64,000 nt of DNA, taken from contig MU394116.1 in assembly GCA_022578605.1 (NCBI GenBank), forward strand, positions 62,001-126,000. The letters run 5' to 3'. The DNA is from Camillea tinctor (Eukaryota > Ascomycota > Sordariomycetes > Xylariales > Xylariaceae). The translations under genes and the position numbers were made by a program. The notes beneath the pieces were generated by a model that saw only the letters and a list, made by a program, of their open reading frames with translations, did not search any database and had not been told where the DNA came from. Shown piece after piece: positions 1-11,139 of the stretch. Within the stretch, counting starts at the first letter, position 1. Each line of letters begins with the position of its first letter.

Positions 1-835
1 ACTCTTTATTTGACCAGTAGCAAAGAAGAATTCACAAAAAAGATGAGAGAATTTCCCCTAAGACTTCTCCTGACCATGTCAGCTGGTATGAACACGAGAA
101 GAAGAAAACCAGGGCCGACATTTAGATTCTTTATCACCACCTCTCGGTTCTGTGGTGGCTGGTCCGGACCCGCAACGTCGGATGTCCATCTCCCTACTCC
201 CTACGAACAAGGTAAACCGCCAATGTTGAATCCCGGCAACGTCGTCCTTTATGACCTAGTATAGGCCCCTCGAGTGGTGGCGGAGCTGACGTGATGCCAA
301 GGCGGTTCGCAAGCACCTCCGAAATGGTCGATGAACCTCGCCCTAACGTCGGTCAAATAAGAAATACCCTCCAATCAGGAGAGCAAAACTCCGCCCGTAC
401 CGTTGCGGCAACTCCGCCTCCGTTTTCGATGCCCTCCTCCATGCTGCTCCATGCTAGTCGTTCTTGTCGGCCCATCATTATGGGACCATCCCCCGGATTC
501 CACCCCGCGTGAGTATGGTTCGCTTCTCCACACGTGCGACCCCTGAGATCCCCCAAAGTTAAACGATCCAGACTCGGTGGTGGATCACTTCTCTTACCAA
601 GACCGCCTTGTCGGAGTTGAGAGGAAGGGTGTAAGAAAGCGAGAGAAAAACAAGAAAAGAAAAAAAAACACAGGGAAATTCATAATAAATAGATGAGATA
701 CTCCCTCTGATGCTACCTAGCACCTAGGTATTGTTAGCGGGTCCGTCTATCTTACTCTGCTCAATATCATCTTTTTTTCTGGTTCTTAAAGTACTGTCCG
801 GTTCATAAGCTACACGTAGCGGAATCACCCTGTGC
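1..835. other. Left flank without a recognisable gene
   Basis: Open frames here are short, overlap on both strands and match no family I know. A purine-rich tract lies near 610-680 and a TACCTAGGTA-like word near 711-730. The last 100-200 bases are presumably promoter and 5' leader of the transporter that follows. Confidence 0.5.
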
Positions 836-2778
836 ATGATGGACAAGCAAGCTGCCCACGCGGATGACCTGGAGGTAGCCTCGCAACCCCATGATGCTAC
901 CTCCAAAGCTCTACACGACGAGGCGCTCGTCTCGGGCGCGAAGCACGCGTCCGACGCAGAGCAGCACATGACTCTCCTCAGAGCCGTGAAGTTATACCCC
1001 AAGGCGATCGGCTGGTCGGTACTGTTGTCCTCGACACTCATCATGGAGGGCTACGATCTCGCGCTCCTTGGAAGTCTCTACGCGTCGCCCGTGTTCAACC
1101 AGAAGTATGGGACTTGGGACGAGGCCAACGAGAAGTGGGCGGTCTCCGCTGCGTGGCAATCCGGATTGTCGAATGGCGCTCGTGCGGGAGAGATCATAGG
1201 TCTTATCCTCGCCGGTTGGGTCTCCGACAGATACGGCTACAAGAGAACCACCATCATGTCTTTGATTTTGATGATACTGTTCGTCTTTGTCCTGTTTTTT
1301 GCACCGAATGTCCAGGTGCTGGTTGTCGGCGAAGTTCTATGCGGTGAGTGATGAGTGATCCGGCCTATCCGTAATTACCTAGTATCATCCAGAGTCGCGT
1401 CTAACCAAAAATACCTAGGCATTCCGTGGGGAGCATTTCAATCGGTAACCCCGGCCTACGCATCGGAGGTTGCGCCGGTGGTCCTTCGCCCTTACTTGAC
1501 AACCTTCATTAATATGTGCTGGGTCATTGGCCAATTCTTCGCTGCCGCGGTTAATAAGGGCTCAGTTGGCCGTCACGACGAATGGGCCTATAGGATACCA
1601 TTCGGGGTTCAGTGGGTTTGGCCAGTGCCTATCCTGGCCGGCGTATTATTCGCCCCCGAGTAAGTGATTTCCTCTTATTTATATCCATGCTTGGCTAATA
1701 GGATCTTGATTGCCAATGGTACTATAGGTCCCCCTGGTGGCACGTTCGTCACGGCAATAGAGATGCGGCGAAGGCATCTCTTTTGAGACTCACGTCGCGG
1801 GACGATCCCACTTTCAATCCCGATGATACTATTGCTATGATTGAGCATACCAATGAATTGGAAAAGAGTATGAAAGAAGGTCTAACGTATAGAGACTGTT
1901 TCAAGGGTGTAGATTTGCGCCGCACAGAGATCGTTGTCGGGATCTGGCTAGTACAAACCCTCGGTGGCCAGAATCTTATGGGCTATTTTGCGTACTTCTT
2001 GTGAGTTCCAGCTGTGTCTATATTACCTCATATCGAGTCTTATTACAGTATACTAAACTTCAGTAGGACACAAGCAGGCATGGACGCCTCCAACTCTTTT
2101 TCTCTGTCTATGGGACAGTACGCACTAGGGATGGTCGGCACTGCCGGATCTTGGTTCCTCATGTCACGAGTTGGCCGGCGCACAATTCATTTCAGCGGGC
2201 TTTGCTGCCAGTTGATCATTCTCATCATCGTCGGTTCCCTGGCATTCGCGGGTTCTAATGGTTCTATCTGGGCTATTGGTGCCATGCTTATCGTTTTCAC
2301 GTTTGTGTACGACTTCACGGTTGGGCCCGTGACGTACTCCTTGATCTCCGAATTATCCTCGACGCGCCTCAAGGCCAAGACTATTGTCCTGGCACGTGCT
2401 GCATATAATGCGAGCAACATCTTTGTGAATGTCATGACCAATTATCAACTTTCCTCCGGTGCCTGGAACTGGGGAGCCAAGACAGCCTACTTTTGGGCTG
2501 GCACTTGTCTTCTGTCTACAGTATGGGTATTCTTCCGCCTTCCTGAGCCCAAAGGTAAGTTAGGGCCCACTCAACAAGTATTATTCGACCCTGGATCGAC
2601 TGACCTTGCTTTCCATATAGGACGATCCTACGCAGAGTTGGATTTGCTCTTTGAGCACCGAGTACCAGCACGAAAGTTTGCCAAGACAAAGATCGACCCA
2701 TACACTTTATCACAAGACAATAATATCAAACGGGTATCAACAGAAAAAGATGCCATCGAGGCCGAGAAGGAGCTATGA
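836..2778 (+). CDS. MFS sugar / alpha-glucoside (maltose-type) permease
   Basis: Plasma-membrane sugar:H+ symporter of the major facilitator superfamily, closest in pattern to fungal alpha-glucoside permeases. I model five exons: 836-1343, 1419-1659, 1728-2000, 2064-2554 and 2621-2778, giving 556 residues. Family signatures are visible. SDRYGYKRT (the D-R-x-G-R/K loop) follows TM2. PESPWW appears only after joining exons 2 and 3. VGPVTYSLISELSSTRLKAKT is the typical loop after TM10. Introns are 62-75 bp with GTGAGT or GTAAGT donors. The last intron is a multiple of three, so an unspliced reading frame passes through it, but splicing restores the conserved PEPKGRSYAELD tail. For exon 4 the CAG ending at 2063 was chosen over the one at 2048 because it gives the conserved YFF-x-Q-AGM spacing. 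Two ATGs (836, 839) are adjacent. It converges on a Zn2Cys6 regulator; substrate is inferred only. Confidence 0.9.
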
Positions 2779-2905
2779 AAAATCCTGGTAGTAAAAATGC
2801 TCCAATAGTTGGTGTTGGCGCTTGGTGGTTTTCTGTTAGCTCTTACTTTCACTTTGTGCCGTGTCTCATGCACCTACATATATATGAGGAGGGGGGGGGG
2901 GGTTA

Positions 2906-4516
2906 TCAACTGCTTAGTCTCGTAGCCATACTCGGCAGAGTTTGTTGAATATGTTTAATTAGTAAAGCATCGTAGACAGCGACACCCCCCGGTAGCTGTC
3001 TTATTAACTGCCTGATGTAATTCAGATTATCCTCGGCTGCCGTTCTAGCTACCTCTAAGGGCACTCGGGAGAGGACATTCACAGCAACGCAGGCAATATC
3101 GAAAAACTTTTCCGTGATGCCGTTCCCGTGGACCTGAATGCTGTCTGGGGGTAGATCACAGGTTGAAAGCATCAAGTCCTTAGCAATCTCCAAAGGGTAC
3201 TGATAGGTGCGGCTGTTGATGATATTCTTCTCGTCAAGGTGACCCAGGCGGAGGCGCAATTGCCATATGATAACACGAAGCCACAGCTGGGTGACACGAA
3301 GATTCGCCTTCTGGGTAGCCTGGAGATCGGCGACGGAAGAATGATCAAGAGCCGTATTGATGCCCATCTCCACATCATTGAGGGCTTCGGTGCCCATGTG
3401 GATCGAAGCCACCTCCTGATTAAGGAGTGAAATAAAGTAGGAGTCCAGAGGCCGGAAAAGCCTGGCAAGACAGCGTAAGCCGATGAGGGAGGGATCATTA
3501 TTGTCGGTCGAGGGTAAACGGAAAGCATTGCCAGGGGTCACCTGGAGGGTAATGGGACGTCGATAGCGGATAGCATGGGATCGCTCGGAGATCAGTAAAA
3601 TCCAGTATAAATGACCAGCCAGTTCCTGCGCCTCCTTGTCCAGATTTTCGGGTTTAATTAGAAGAAATAGCGTCGTGGCTTCGCGAATGAAGAAGAAAGC
3701 TTGGCTATGGTGAGATAGCCTTGCGTGGCAGGCATAGATGAAGAAGAGGAGCAAGACATGGTCGAGAGACGGAGTAGACTTGCGGGTTAAATGACGATGT
3801 GCGGCCAAGGCCTCTTCCAGAAGCAACCAGCCATAGGCGACATTGCTATCGGCCTTGACAAGATCACCAAACAAGTTGCCGTTGGGGTCCTCGACTTGCA
3901 GCATCACCATAGCGCACATACTAATGAGAACGCAGTAGGGCTCGCTGCCAGCCTCGGACGGGCTAGCACGAGTCCTCAGGTTCATAACATATTCAGGAGA
4001 GAGAATGGGAATAGTCGGACTAAGACGTTCGAAAAAGCGAGCAGCGCAATGTTCGAGGACCTGGGGAGGCAGAAGATCAACCTGACGCTGGAACAACTCG
4101 CGCGCAAAGCTGGTAAAGGCCTGGGGAGTGGTAGGGATGTCCAGACTCCCAAAGGGTGACGAGGCTACGAACACGGGCGAAGCAACGGAAGCGGTGTCAG
4201 GATGGGAGGAATCGGCATTGGGAGTGGTCAGAGGCTGAGAGGGCGTAGCGAGACCACTGCACTCGTTGGCGAGACCGGCTTTGGTGCATCTCGGACACGG
4301 GCGTGAATCACTACAAGCCTTCTGGAGTCGCCTACATCGCGGACAGGCGCGTGAGACCTGAACACGTTTGGCGCGTGGCGTACCGGTCCCGGTGTCTCGT
4401 CTCACTGCACCACCACCAGCGCCAGCAGTACCACCTCCAACTCCACGAGGTGGCTGATGACTAGAGGCAGGCGGACCAGCCGGACGGTCTCCTCCTTGTG
4501 TTATAGGTAGTGTCAT
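2906..4516 (-). CDS. Zn2Cys6 fungal-type transcription factor
   Basis: Intronless, 536 residues. An N-terminal Gly/Pro-rich stretch leads into a Zn(II)2Cys6 binuclear cluster at about residues 58-86, with spacing C-x2-C-x6-C-x5-C-x2-C-x8-C, preceded by basic RAKRVQVSR. The remainder (about 120-536) is alpha-helical and looks like the fungal regulatory middle-homology region, with motifs such as HCAARFFERLSPTIPILSP and a middle block ending HLYWILLISERSHAIRYRRP. This resembles regulators of sugar-utilisation genes (for example AmyR/MalR-like), but I cannot assign an orthologue. Its stop lies 127 bp from the stop of the convergent sugar permease, so co-regulation is plausible but not shown. Between the two 3' ends lies a 12-G run (2891-2902). 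The start at 4516 is an ATG. Confidence 0.9.
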   Translation of the reverse strand: MTLPITQGGDRPAGPPASSHQPPRGVGGGTAGAGGGAVRRDTGTGTPRAKRVQVSRACPRCRRLQKACSDSRPCPRCTKAGLANECSGLATPSQPLTTPNADSSHPDTASVASPVFVASSPFGSLDIPTTPQAFTSFARELFQRQVDLLPPQVLEHCAARFFERLSPTIPILSPEYVMNLRTRASPSEAGSEPYCVLISMCAMVMLQVEDPNGNLFGDLVKADSNVAYGWLLLEEALAAHRHLTRKSTPSLDHVLLLFFIYACHARLSHHSQAFFFIREATTLFLLIKPENLDKEAQELAGHLYWILLISERSHAIRYRRPITLQVTPGNAFRLPSTDNNDPSLIGLRCLARLFRPLDSYFISLLNQEVASIHMGTEALNDVEMGINTALDHSSVADLQATQKANLRVTQLWLRVIIWQLRLRLGHLDEKNIINSRTYQYPLEIAKDLMLSTCDLPPDSIQVHGNGITEKFFDIACVAVNVLSRVPLEVARTAAEDNLNYIRQLIRQLPGGVAVYDALLIKHIQQTLPSMATRLSS

Positions 4517-5877
4517 GCCTAAGTTGGACAGAGAAAAACCAGCTGGACAGAGAAGACATGATAACCTATAAACATAGGTAAAAAAAAGTATGTAAGTAGT
4601 AAGTAGTAGGTAAGTAAATAAGGTGAAGAAGGGGTGGGTCGGGTATAGGTTCAGAGGTTCTAGGTTAGAGCCGGGGGCATTTGCTTGGAGCTGGTTGGAG
4701 GTGGGAAAGCAAGAACAGGGGTTCTCCTCCGGAAACCCCTACGGCAATTTCCTTAAACGCGCTGCGTGGTGGGATCTGGGGTAATTTACGCATACTTACA
4801 TACATTGCTTCAGGATGGGAATATGCATGTACATGCAATGACCTACCTAAAGCGGTAGTACGGAATATGCAGGTGATACATGTGAATAAGTGGGTACCTT
4901 TCGGGTGTGAATCGGTAGGTCTTTACCTAAGGCAAAACTGGTCGAGGTGTGGGGTGTATTCTGACGTCACGAGTTGCGCTTATCAGGGACAAAAGGGCGA
5001 GACCTCGGAGAGAGGGGAAGGGAGGAAAAAAAAATAAACCCTTATACATAGTAGTTACATTACCAGATCGTACTTACGTACTTACAGCGGGGCGAGCGGA
5101 GCGATTCACCTAAGGTAACTGATCTAATCGTAAGTAACTTCAAAGTACCTCACACCGATGAAAAGATGAAAAAAAACAAAAAACAAAAAAGCTCTTGCTA
5201 GGAATTTAAAAGCAGAGTCTGAACCAGTAATACCTCAGCTGCTCAGGCACAACTGCAAAATAATAACGTATTAGTAGATACCTAATATATAACAGATGTA
5301 CTAGGTTTAGGTAGTGTAGTACATACGTGTATGGATGGTGTGTTTGTACCTAGATGGTGTGTAAGTAGGTACTTATAACTGTTTCCTCTTTTTCTTTTTT
5401 TTCTTTTATTATTATGAATATACATCATGATTGTACCTACATATTAAGTAGGTACCTACTCTCGACACTAATATTCCAGAGGCATGTAAGTACATATTAA
5501 TAGGTCTAATCACCTATTAGTAGGTTATCGCGTCACCACATACCCATCACATCACATGGTCTAATCTAGTAACAATTCTTTTCTTTTGTTTCTTTTGTTT
5601 GTTTTTCTTTTTCTTTTTTTCTTTTTTTTTTAACTTCTTACATCACCTCTCTCTATCTACAATATCTACATAGTATCCATCTGCATCAAAGGTACCTTAC
5701 CTAAACCTACTACCACTTCCTATCAACCTCACCATAATTAGATTGCTCCCTCACCTCTGGGTACCGTATTAACGTATCCGCTGGCGTAGACAATACTGCC
5801 AACAAGACGAAAGGCACCATCCACACCTGGCCTCAAAAGAAAACAAACCAAACCAAACCAAAAAATAAACTATCACG
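4517..5877. other. Intergenic region between the Zn2Cys6 and OM14-like genes
   Basis: Divergent promoter region of about 1.3 kb, AT-rich and full of TAGGTA/TACCTA words (for example 5270-5480 and 5690-5720) and CT-rich tracts (5575-5640). The 118-codon open frame at 4681 matches nothing I recognise and is judged noise. Confidence 0.6.
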
Positions 5878-6635
5878 AGTACGTAACAGGCATTGAGCTA
5901 CACGCTATGTATGAGGAAGGAAATATTACTATTAACCAATACCTAACCTCTATTCTAGTGTCGTACGCCGAAGCTGCTGCATCTGGTCCTAGGCAGTCTC
6001 CCGAGGAGGTGAGTCAACGTACCTACCCTACTGATCCACACGTACCAATACACTGGGTGTCTGACAATTTTCTGCACAGGCCGCTGCCCCTCAACCTCCC
6101 GAGATCGAGAGATCCCAGTCTGCCAGTACCGCCTCTCTCGTTGATGTGGATACCCCCTCCGTCCGCACCGTGCCCTCGGATTTCTTAGAGCAGGAGGTCC
6201 AGACCGAGACCCAAGCTGCCCGGCTAGCTCAGGAGGATGCCGCTGCCCGAGCCCGTGCTGAGGCTGAATTGAAGAAGAAGAAGGCTGCCAGCAAGGCGCG
6301 CAGAGCTGACAACTTCCTAACCCAATGGTTCAGCGAGCTCAGTGACAACACCACCACCGCCCTTGCTGTCACAAACCTAGCAGCTCTCGCTGGCCTTGGT
6401 GTCTTCACTGGCTACAAGGCATTGGGTCTGTACGAGCGTGGACGGTTGACCTGGAACAACATTGGAATCGGAGCCGGCATTGCTTTGGGTATTGGTCTCG
6501 TCGAGACGGCTCTCGGCCGGTAAGTACCTATCCATATTCGAGTGAAGAGGTAGCAGTAAGTAGGCTACGGGACTGTAGCTGACCATGTATATGTATAGCT
6601 ATATCTACAAGGGCAAGAAGGGAAAGCAATCATAA
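5878..6635 (+). CDS. OM14-like mitochondrial outer-membrane protein
   Basis: Resembles the OM14 C-terminal domain family of mitochondrial outer-membrane proteins (yeast OM14 helps recruit ribosomes to mitochondria). I model exons 5878, 5959-6008, 6080-6519 and 6599-6635, giving 175 residues. The start codon is split: A at 5878, donor GTACGT, branch-like CTAAC at 5944-5948, acceptor CTATTCTAG, then TG at 5959-5960. This gives the family-like N-terminus MSYAEAAASGPRQSPEE. An unspliced start at 5907 would add an unrelated 17-residue leader. The middle is a charged Ala/Glu/Lys helix (QEDAAARARAEAELKKKKAA). Two hydrophobic segments follow (ALAVTNLAALAGLGVFTGY and IGIGAGIALGIGLVETAL), then a basic tail YIYKGKKGKQS. 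The later introns (71 and 79 bp) have strong GTGAGT and GTAAGT donors. Family assignment is good; the split start is inference. Confidence 0.78.
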
Positions 6636-8301
6636 AAACAACACCGAATCATGATCGCATCCATCGCGGGTGCTGAACAACAATTTTTCTATGTTGACGG
6701 ATTTGGGCTGCTGGTGGTAGTAGGATGCAGAACTTAAATGCTCTCCACGGTTCTATGATTCCATGTGTAAATAAAACATCATTGTTCCATGAAATTTACC
6801 ATTTGACCTGACACCCCTTCTCCAATGCCTCGAGTTTACCTAGTCGCAATGGTATTGGCATACATTGATACACATAATAGCGATGTCGATCTCTCTAGGT
6901 GATATCAACCAATTAAAAAAAAAGCAATAGTCAATAACACAAATCTCCATCATAAGTTTTTAAAATATTGTATCCCGGTACGCAGTCAACTATTAGGCGC
7001 GGTTGAGCGAGCTGAGAGAGGCTGTTCTTTAGACTACGTCATCCAACGTCGATCACGAAGATCATCAGAATGGGGGGGAAGAAAATTGGGTTGGATTATA
7101 TACACTACACTACACCACACATGTCCTCATCCGCCCGACGCAACCAGCCTCTAAACTTCTATACCTATATCTAATCATTGATACTATGTTAGTATTTTTG
7201 AGCCTCATATGTTTTCATCTTGTACTACAGTTACAATGTACCTAGATAAGTTACCTAAATATACCGGTCTGATCAGTACATGTATGAAACTGTTATGGTA
7301 CATATGTACCTAACCTACCCATATATTTGGATATGTTGGACGTTGAGAAGAACATGCACAAAGCCACGAGATAGGAAACTAACCGTGCACGAGGGCATTC
7401 CCAGAAACAACTTTATTAACCTAGACTTATATCACGTAAATAGGTGAGATTTTGGGGGGCAACATCGAGGCTCTACTTAACATGTATATCGCCTCTATAG
7501 TATAGAGTATACTATAGAATATAATGTATCTAAGTATGTAGATGTAGCCATACGCTCTCCTTTCCCCCTTTCTGCGAACCCAGAGCCTCTAGGTTAGATC
7601 AGGTATAGAAATACAGAATGTCCTATGTACTAAACTGGCGCCGTGTATATAAAAGTGATACGGCGCCTGCGAGTTATATATATTACCTAGTAACGTAGAA
7701 GGTAAAAATAGAAGTAGACTTTAAGATGTGAGACCCAGTAAACTGCTTCAAATCTCCTTCTCTCCTAACCCGCCACCGAACGTAATATCCATACCAGGTA
7801 ACCTCAAATTTCTTAGTTTCGCTACTAAGTAGGTACTTTAAAGGGCGTAACATTAGCACAGAACTATTTCGAATAGGTTCGACTAGTAACATTCCTTTTT
7901 TTTTTCATTTTTTTTTTTTCACAAGAGTCGTCTGTTTCCTTCTGCCTCGTATCTGTGAAAAAAAAAATTTATATTGGATATTTTCAGCAGACACGGTAAA
8001 TACTAGGTTAGGTTAGATCGGGTCATTGCTATGCGAGGCTGAGATGATAGCTCACGACATGATGATCGTGTCTGAGGCAAGTGATTTTTTTCTTAACCCC
8101 GCGAACTAAAATATAGCTCTCAAACCTCAAAAAGCTCGATATTTGCTACTGGGGGGGTTTGTCTGCTCAAGGGCTGACCCCGGATATCCCATATATCCAC
8201 CCCCATTCATTCATTCACCCATCTATCTTATGCCAGGCCATGCCATGCCATGCCGTGCTATGCTAATCACCGGCCAGCTCAACCTGAGCCTCACCGTACA
8301 A
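6636..8301. other. Intergenic region, no gene seen
   Basis: AT-rich spacer between two convergent genes, with scattered TACCTA words and poly-T/A tracts (7895-7920, 7955-7970). Only short unrelated frames occur. A GCCATGCC-type repeat (8230-8260) lies just beyond the stop of the Myb/SANT gene. Confidence 0.6.
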
Positions 8302-9823
8302 CTACAACCGCGCATTCCCGCCTCCCTCGGTGCCCTCCTCCCCGACCCGACCCCCCATCCCGATCCCGATGCCGCCTATCCCCCCAAGCCCACCACCCCC
8401 TAGATTCCGCATATGTACGTCCCGGAGCCGACCGACCCAGTGGCGCCTGAGCGGCGGCGGCATCTTGACGAAGACCATGGCCTTGTTCTCGTCAGTGAGG
8501 GCCTTCTCCGCGATCTTGAGCTGCAGGTCTGCGTCCTCGTCCGCGAACTCGCGGAAGAATATCTCGACGGCCTGTTCGGGCCACTTCTGCGGCGGCGGCT
8601 GCGGCGGCTGCGGTATGCGCGTTGATGATTTGAGGATCTCGGCGAGGGAGGATAGGAGGTTAGTGCTGCTGTTATTATTGTTATTGGTGTTGTTGTTGTT
8701 GCTGTTATGGCTATTATCCTCGGCTAGGTTGCTGGCGCTAAGGTTATTGCTGAAGGAGGAGTGTATTCCGTGCGAGGCGGAGGCTGTCGGTCGTGGGGTG
8801 GAGGAGGAAGCAGGCGGGGGCGCGGAGGCCGATGTGGGTGTAGACATAGATTGCTGGTTGTAGAAGTTGGAAGAGAAGCGTGAGGGCCGGCCGCGACGCT
8901 TCTCTGCATAAGTGGAGGCCGTGGCCGGGTCAGAATTATGGGGCCGTTTCCGGGCGTGCTGGGAGTTCGGGGCATGGTCCTCGGGCGGTGTGAGCGCGTT
9001 GGAGGCTGCCGGTATCGAGGAGGCGGGCGGGATGGTAGTCTGCAAGGCGGACTGGGACACAGACGGCGTAGGTATATGTTGTTGCTGTGGTGCTTGCTGC
9101 TGCATGGACTGTTGCGTCGTGTTCTGCAGGGGGGTCTGGGAATATATGGACGAGTCGAGGGATGGGTCGATGACGGGTTGCTGCTCCACGTTACTGGTCC
9201 GGCCGGCGGGGGTGCCATCGGGATTCTTACGCCGAGGCTTCATGATTCGCTTCGGCGCACCCCCGGATCCTATAACATCGGGAAACAGTATCTCCATGTA
9301 CTCTTCATGGTCGAATGGCCGGCCCCTGAGTGCCTTGGATAGAGGCTCTTTCTGAATGCTTAGGTTAGAGCTTGCTTCGAGCATATTGTCTCATTCCTTC
9401 TCCCCTAAAAGGCTAAAAGGGGGAGAAGAGAAGGGGAGAAGAGCGACCACCAACCTCGAAATGCCGCCTCCAAGCCTCTTCACTCGCTGTGACCATCCTG
9501 GTAGAGGGGTTATACAGAAATTCGGGGTCCTCCCTCAGACCTCTCCACATACGAAACTTCTTACGTGCGTTATCGGCCTTGTTGATGAGGTGGCTCTTCT
9601 CTGGATAGGCGCCATGCTTGTCGCGCAAGGCAATGGCAGCGCGCTCCCACGCCCCCGACTTGAAGCTGTGATTCTCCTTATACCCCATCTGCATAGACTC
9701 GCACAGTGAGCGGAAGAAGGTCTCTTCGTAGGCAAGGTTCCAGCTGAAGCGCGGGGTGCGACGATCGGCATTGCGACGCGACGTGGTACGGGTGGCCGTG
9801 ATCTCGACATCTTCGTCCGACAT
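8302..9823 (-). CDS. Myb/SANT-like DNA-binding domain protein
   Basis: Two exons on the minus strand, 9823-9455 and 9351-8302, give 472 residues. Residues about 20-135 form a Myb/SANT-like domain of the plant/fungal Myb_DNA-bind_3 type: RFSWNLAYEETFFRSLCES, then KSGAWERAAIALRDKHG, INKADNARKKFRMWRGL and EEAWRRHFEKEPLSKALRG, where splicing completes the last block. The rest is low complexity: Gln/Pro/Ser stretches, an Asn run (about residues 345-365) and Gly-rich repeats near the C-terminus. A short helical segment (EIFFREFADEDADLQLKIAEKAL) precedes these. The intron (9454-9352, 103 bp) has a weak GTTGGT donor but a CTCTAAC branch region. The start is ATG at 9823; the frame continues upstream but begins only with GTG. 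The domain is probably nuclear and DNA-binding; targets are unknown. Confidence 0.8.
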
Positions 9824-10630
9824 GACGACGGCGGTGGGGTTGGGCCACACACTACGGAGTGAGGTTATAACGAAGATAGTTTATTGTAAGGTACTGATAT
9901 TGGGATTGAAATTGGGATTGGTGGTGGTGATGGTGGTGATAGCGGTGGCGGTGGGTAGTGGCGGTGATAAAGTGACTTGGTATAGGTAAGCAGTAGAGTG
10001 ATTAGTTGGTAGGTTTAGTTTGATTTGATTTGATTTGGTTTGGTTTGGTTTGGTATGGTTGGTTGATCGTAGATAGGTTATGTTATAAGGTAAGGCGGGT
10101 AAATGGATGCGTTGTATGGTATGTATGGTATATGTATGATATGTATGATATGTATGAACGGATTGATCAATGGATGTTTTCTGCATGTACGTTTTGTTGA
10201 TATTGATGTTGATGCTGTTATGGTTATTGTTATTGGTGTTGACCTTAGACCCGGTTCCCAACTTGTTATACTTTTGTTTTTGTTTTGTTTTCTTACAACG
10301 CTGGAGCTTGTTCAGGATCAAGGTTTGGGGATCGAGCGAGTTGAAGCTTCGGAATGGAAAACTATAAAAAAAAACGTTAAACCTAGAAGATATCAATGAG
10401 CCAGGGCTCGTTATCGATATACTCGATCCTCTTTCCCTTACCATGTACCTAACCTACGGTTAGCTACCTAGTAAAGTATAACGTTATAGGCAACGTTATG
10501 TCAAGGTAGGTATTATCTATAGGCCTGTACCTGAGATAACGAGGTCTATAGCTGTATCCCCGATACCTAATCAAGGTAGATAAGTAGTTATAGGTTATAC
10601 GGTATAGACATATATGCCTGGGTATATACC

Positions 10631-10650
10631 TATATATATATATATATATA
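10631..10650. repeat. (TA)n microsatellite
   Basis: Twenty bases of uninterrupted TA dinucleotide inside AT-rich intergenic DNA. Confidence 0.9.
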
Positions 10651-11104
10651 ATGTATTTTAATTACGGTGACAAAAGGTAGGCTTAAGAGGAGATAAGGTG
10701 TAAGTGGTAGTAGGTTAAAAAAGAGGTATGTGTGTGTGTGAACGTGAACAACGCAGAGTTGAGTGATGTACGGTGGAGATTTTTGGTGACGGTTATTCAG
10801 TTTGAAACGGTCTGTCTTTTTTTTTTTTGCTAGGTTCTGTCCCCACTTCTACTAGTTTCGAAGATCACGTGCCTAGCTTATGGAACACTAGTGTATCGCA
10901 CCAATACCTACATATACTGCTTTAATCCCTCCCTCTGGCCAGGTGATACCTTTTCTATCTCTATCTGATAGACTTTTTATAAAATCAACTTGAAGAAGTT
11001 CTTTATACCCAAAACACTCCAAGTCAAGAAAACTCAAGCCAACATAATATACAACCTTCATATATATATTCTATCCTATGTAACCTACATAAACACATCA
11101 TCAT

Positions 11105-11139
11105 CACCACCACCACCACCACCACCACCACCACCACCA
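11105..11139. repeat. (CAC)n microsatellite
   Basis: About eleven CAC/ACC triplets in a row within intergenic DNA. Any Pro-rich frame across it is an artefact of the repeat. Confidence 0.9.

Noticed and set aside
1344..2063. Frameshifted or broken sugar permease
   Set aside because: The breaks coincide with good GT-AG introns and splicing restores PESPWW and the TM7-8 region, so the gene is intact.
9881..10444. 187-codon minus-strand frame upstream of the Myb/SANT gene
   Set aside because: Thr/Asn/Ile runs come from simple repeats; no motif; it lies in the expected leader/promoter.
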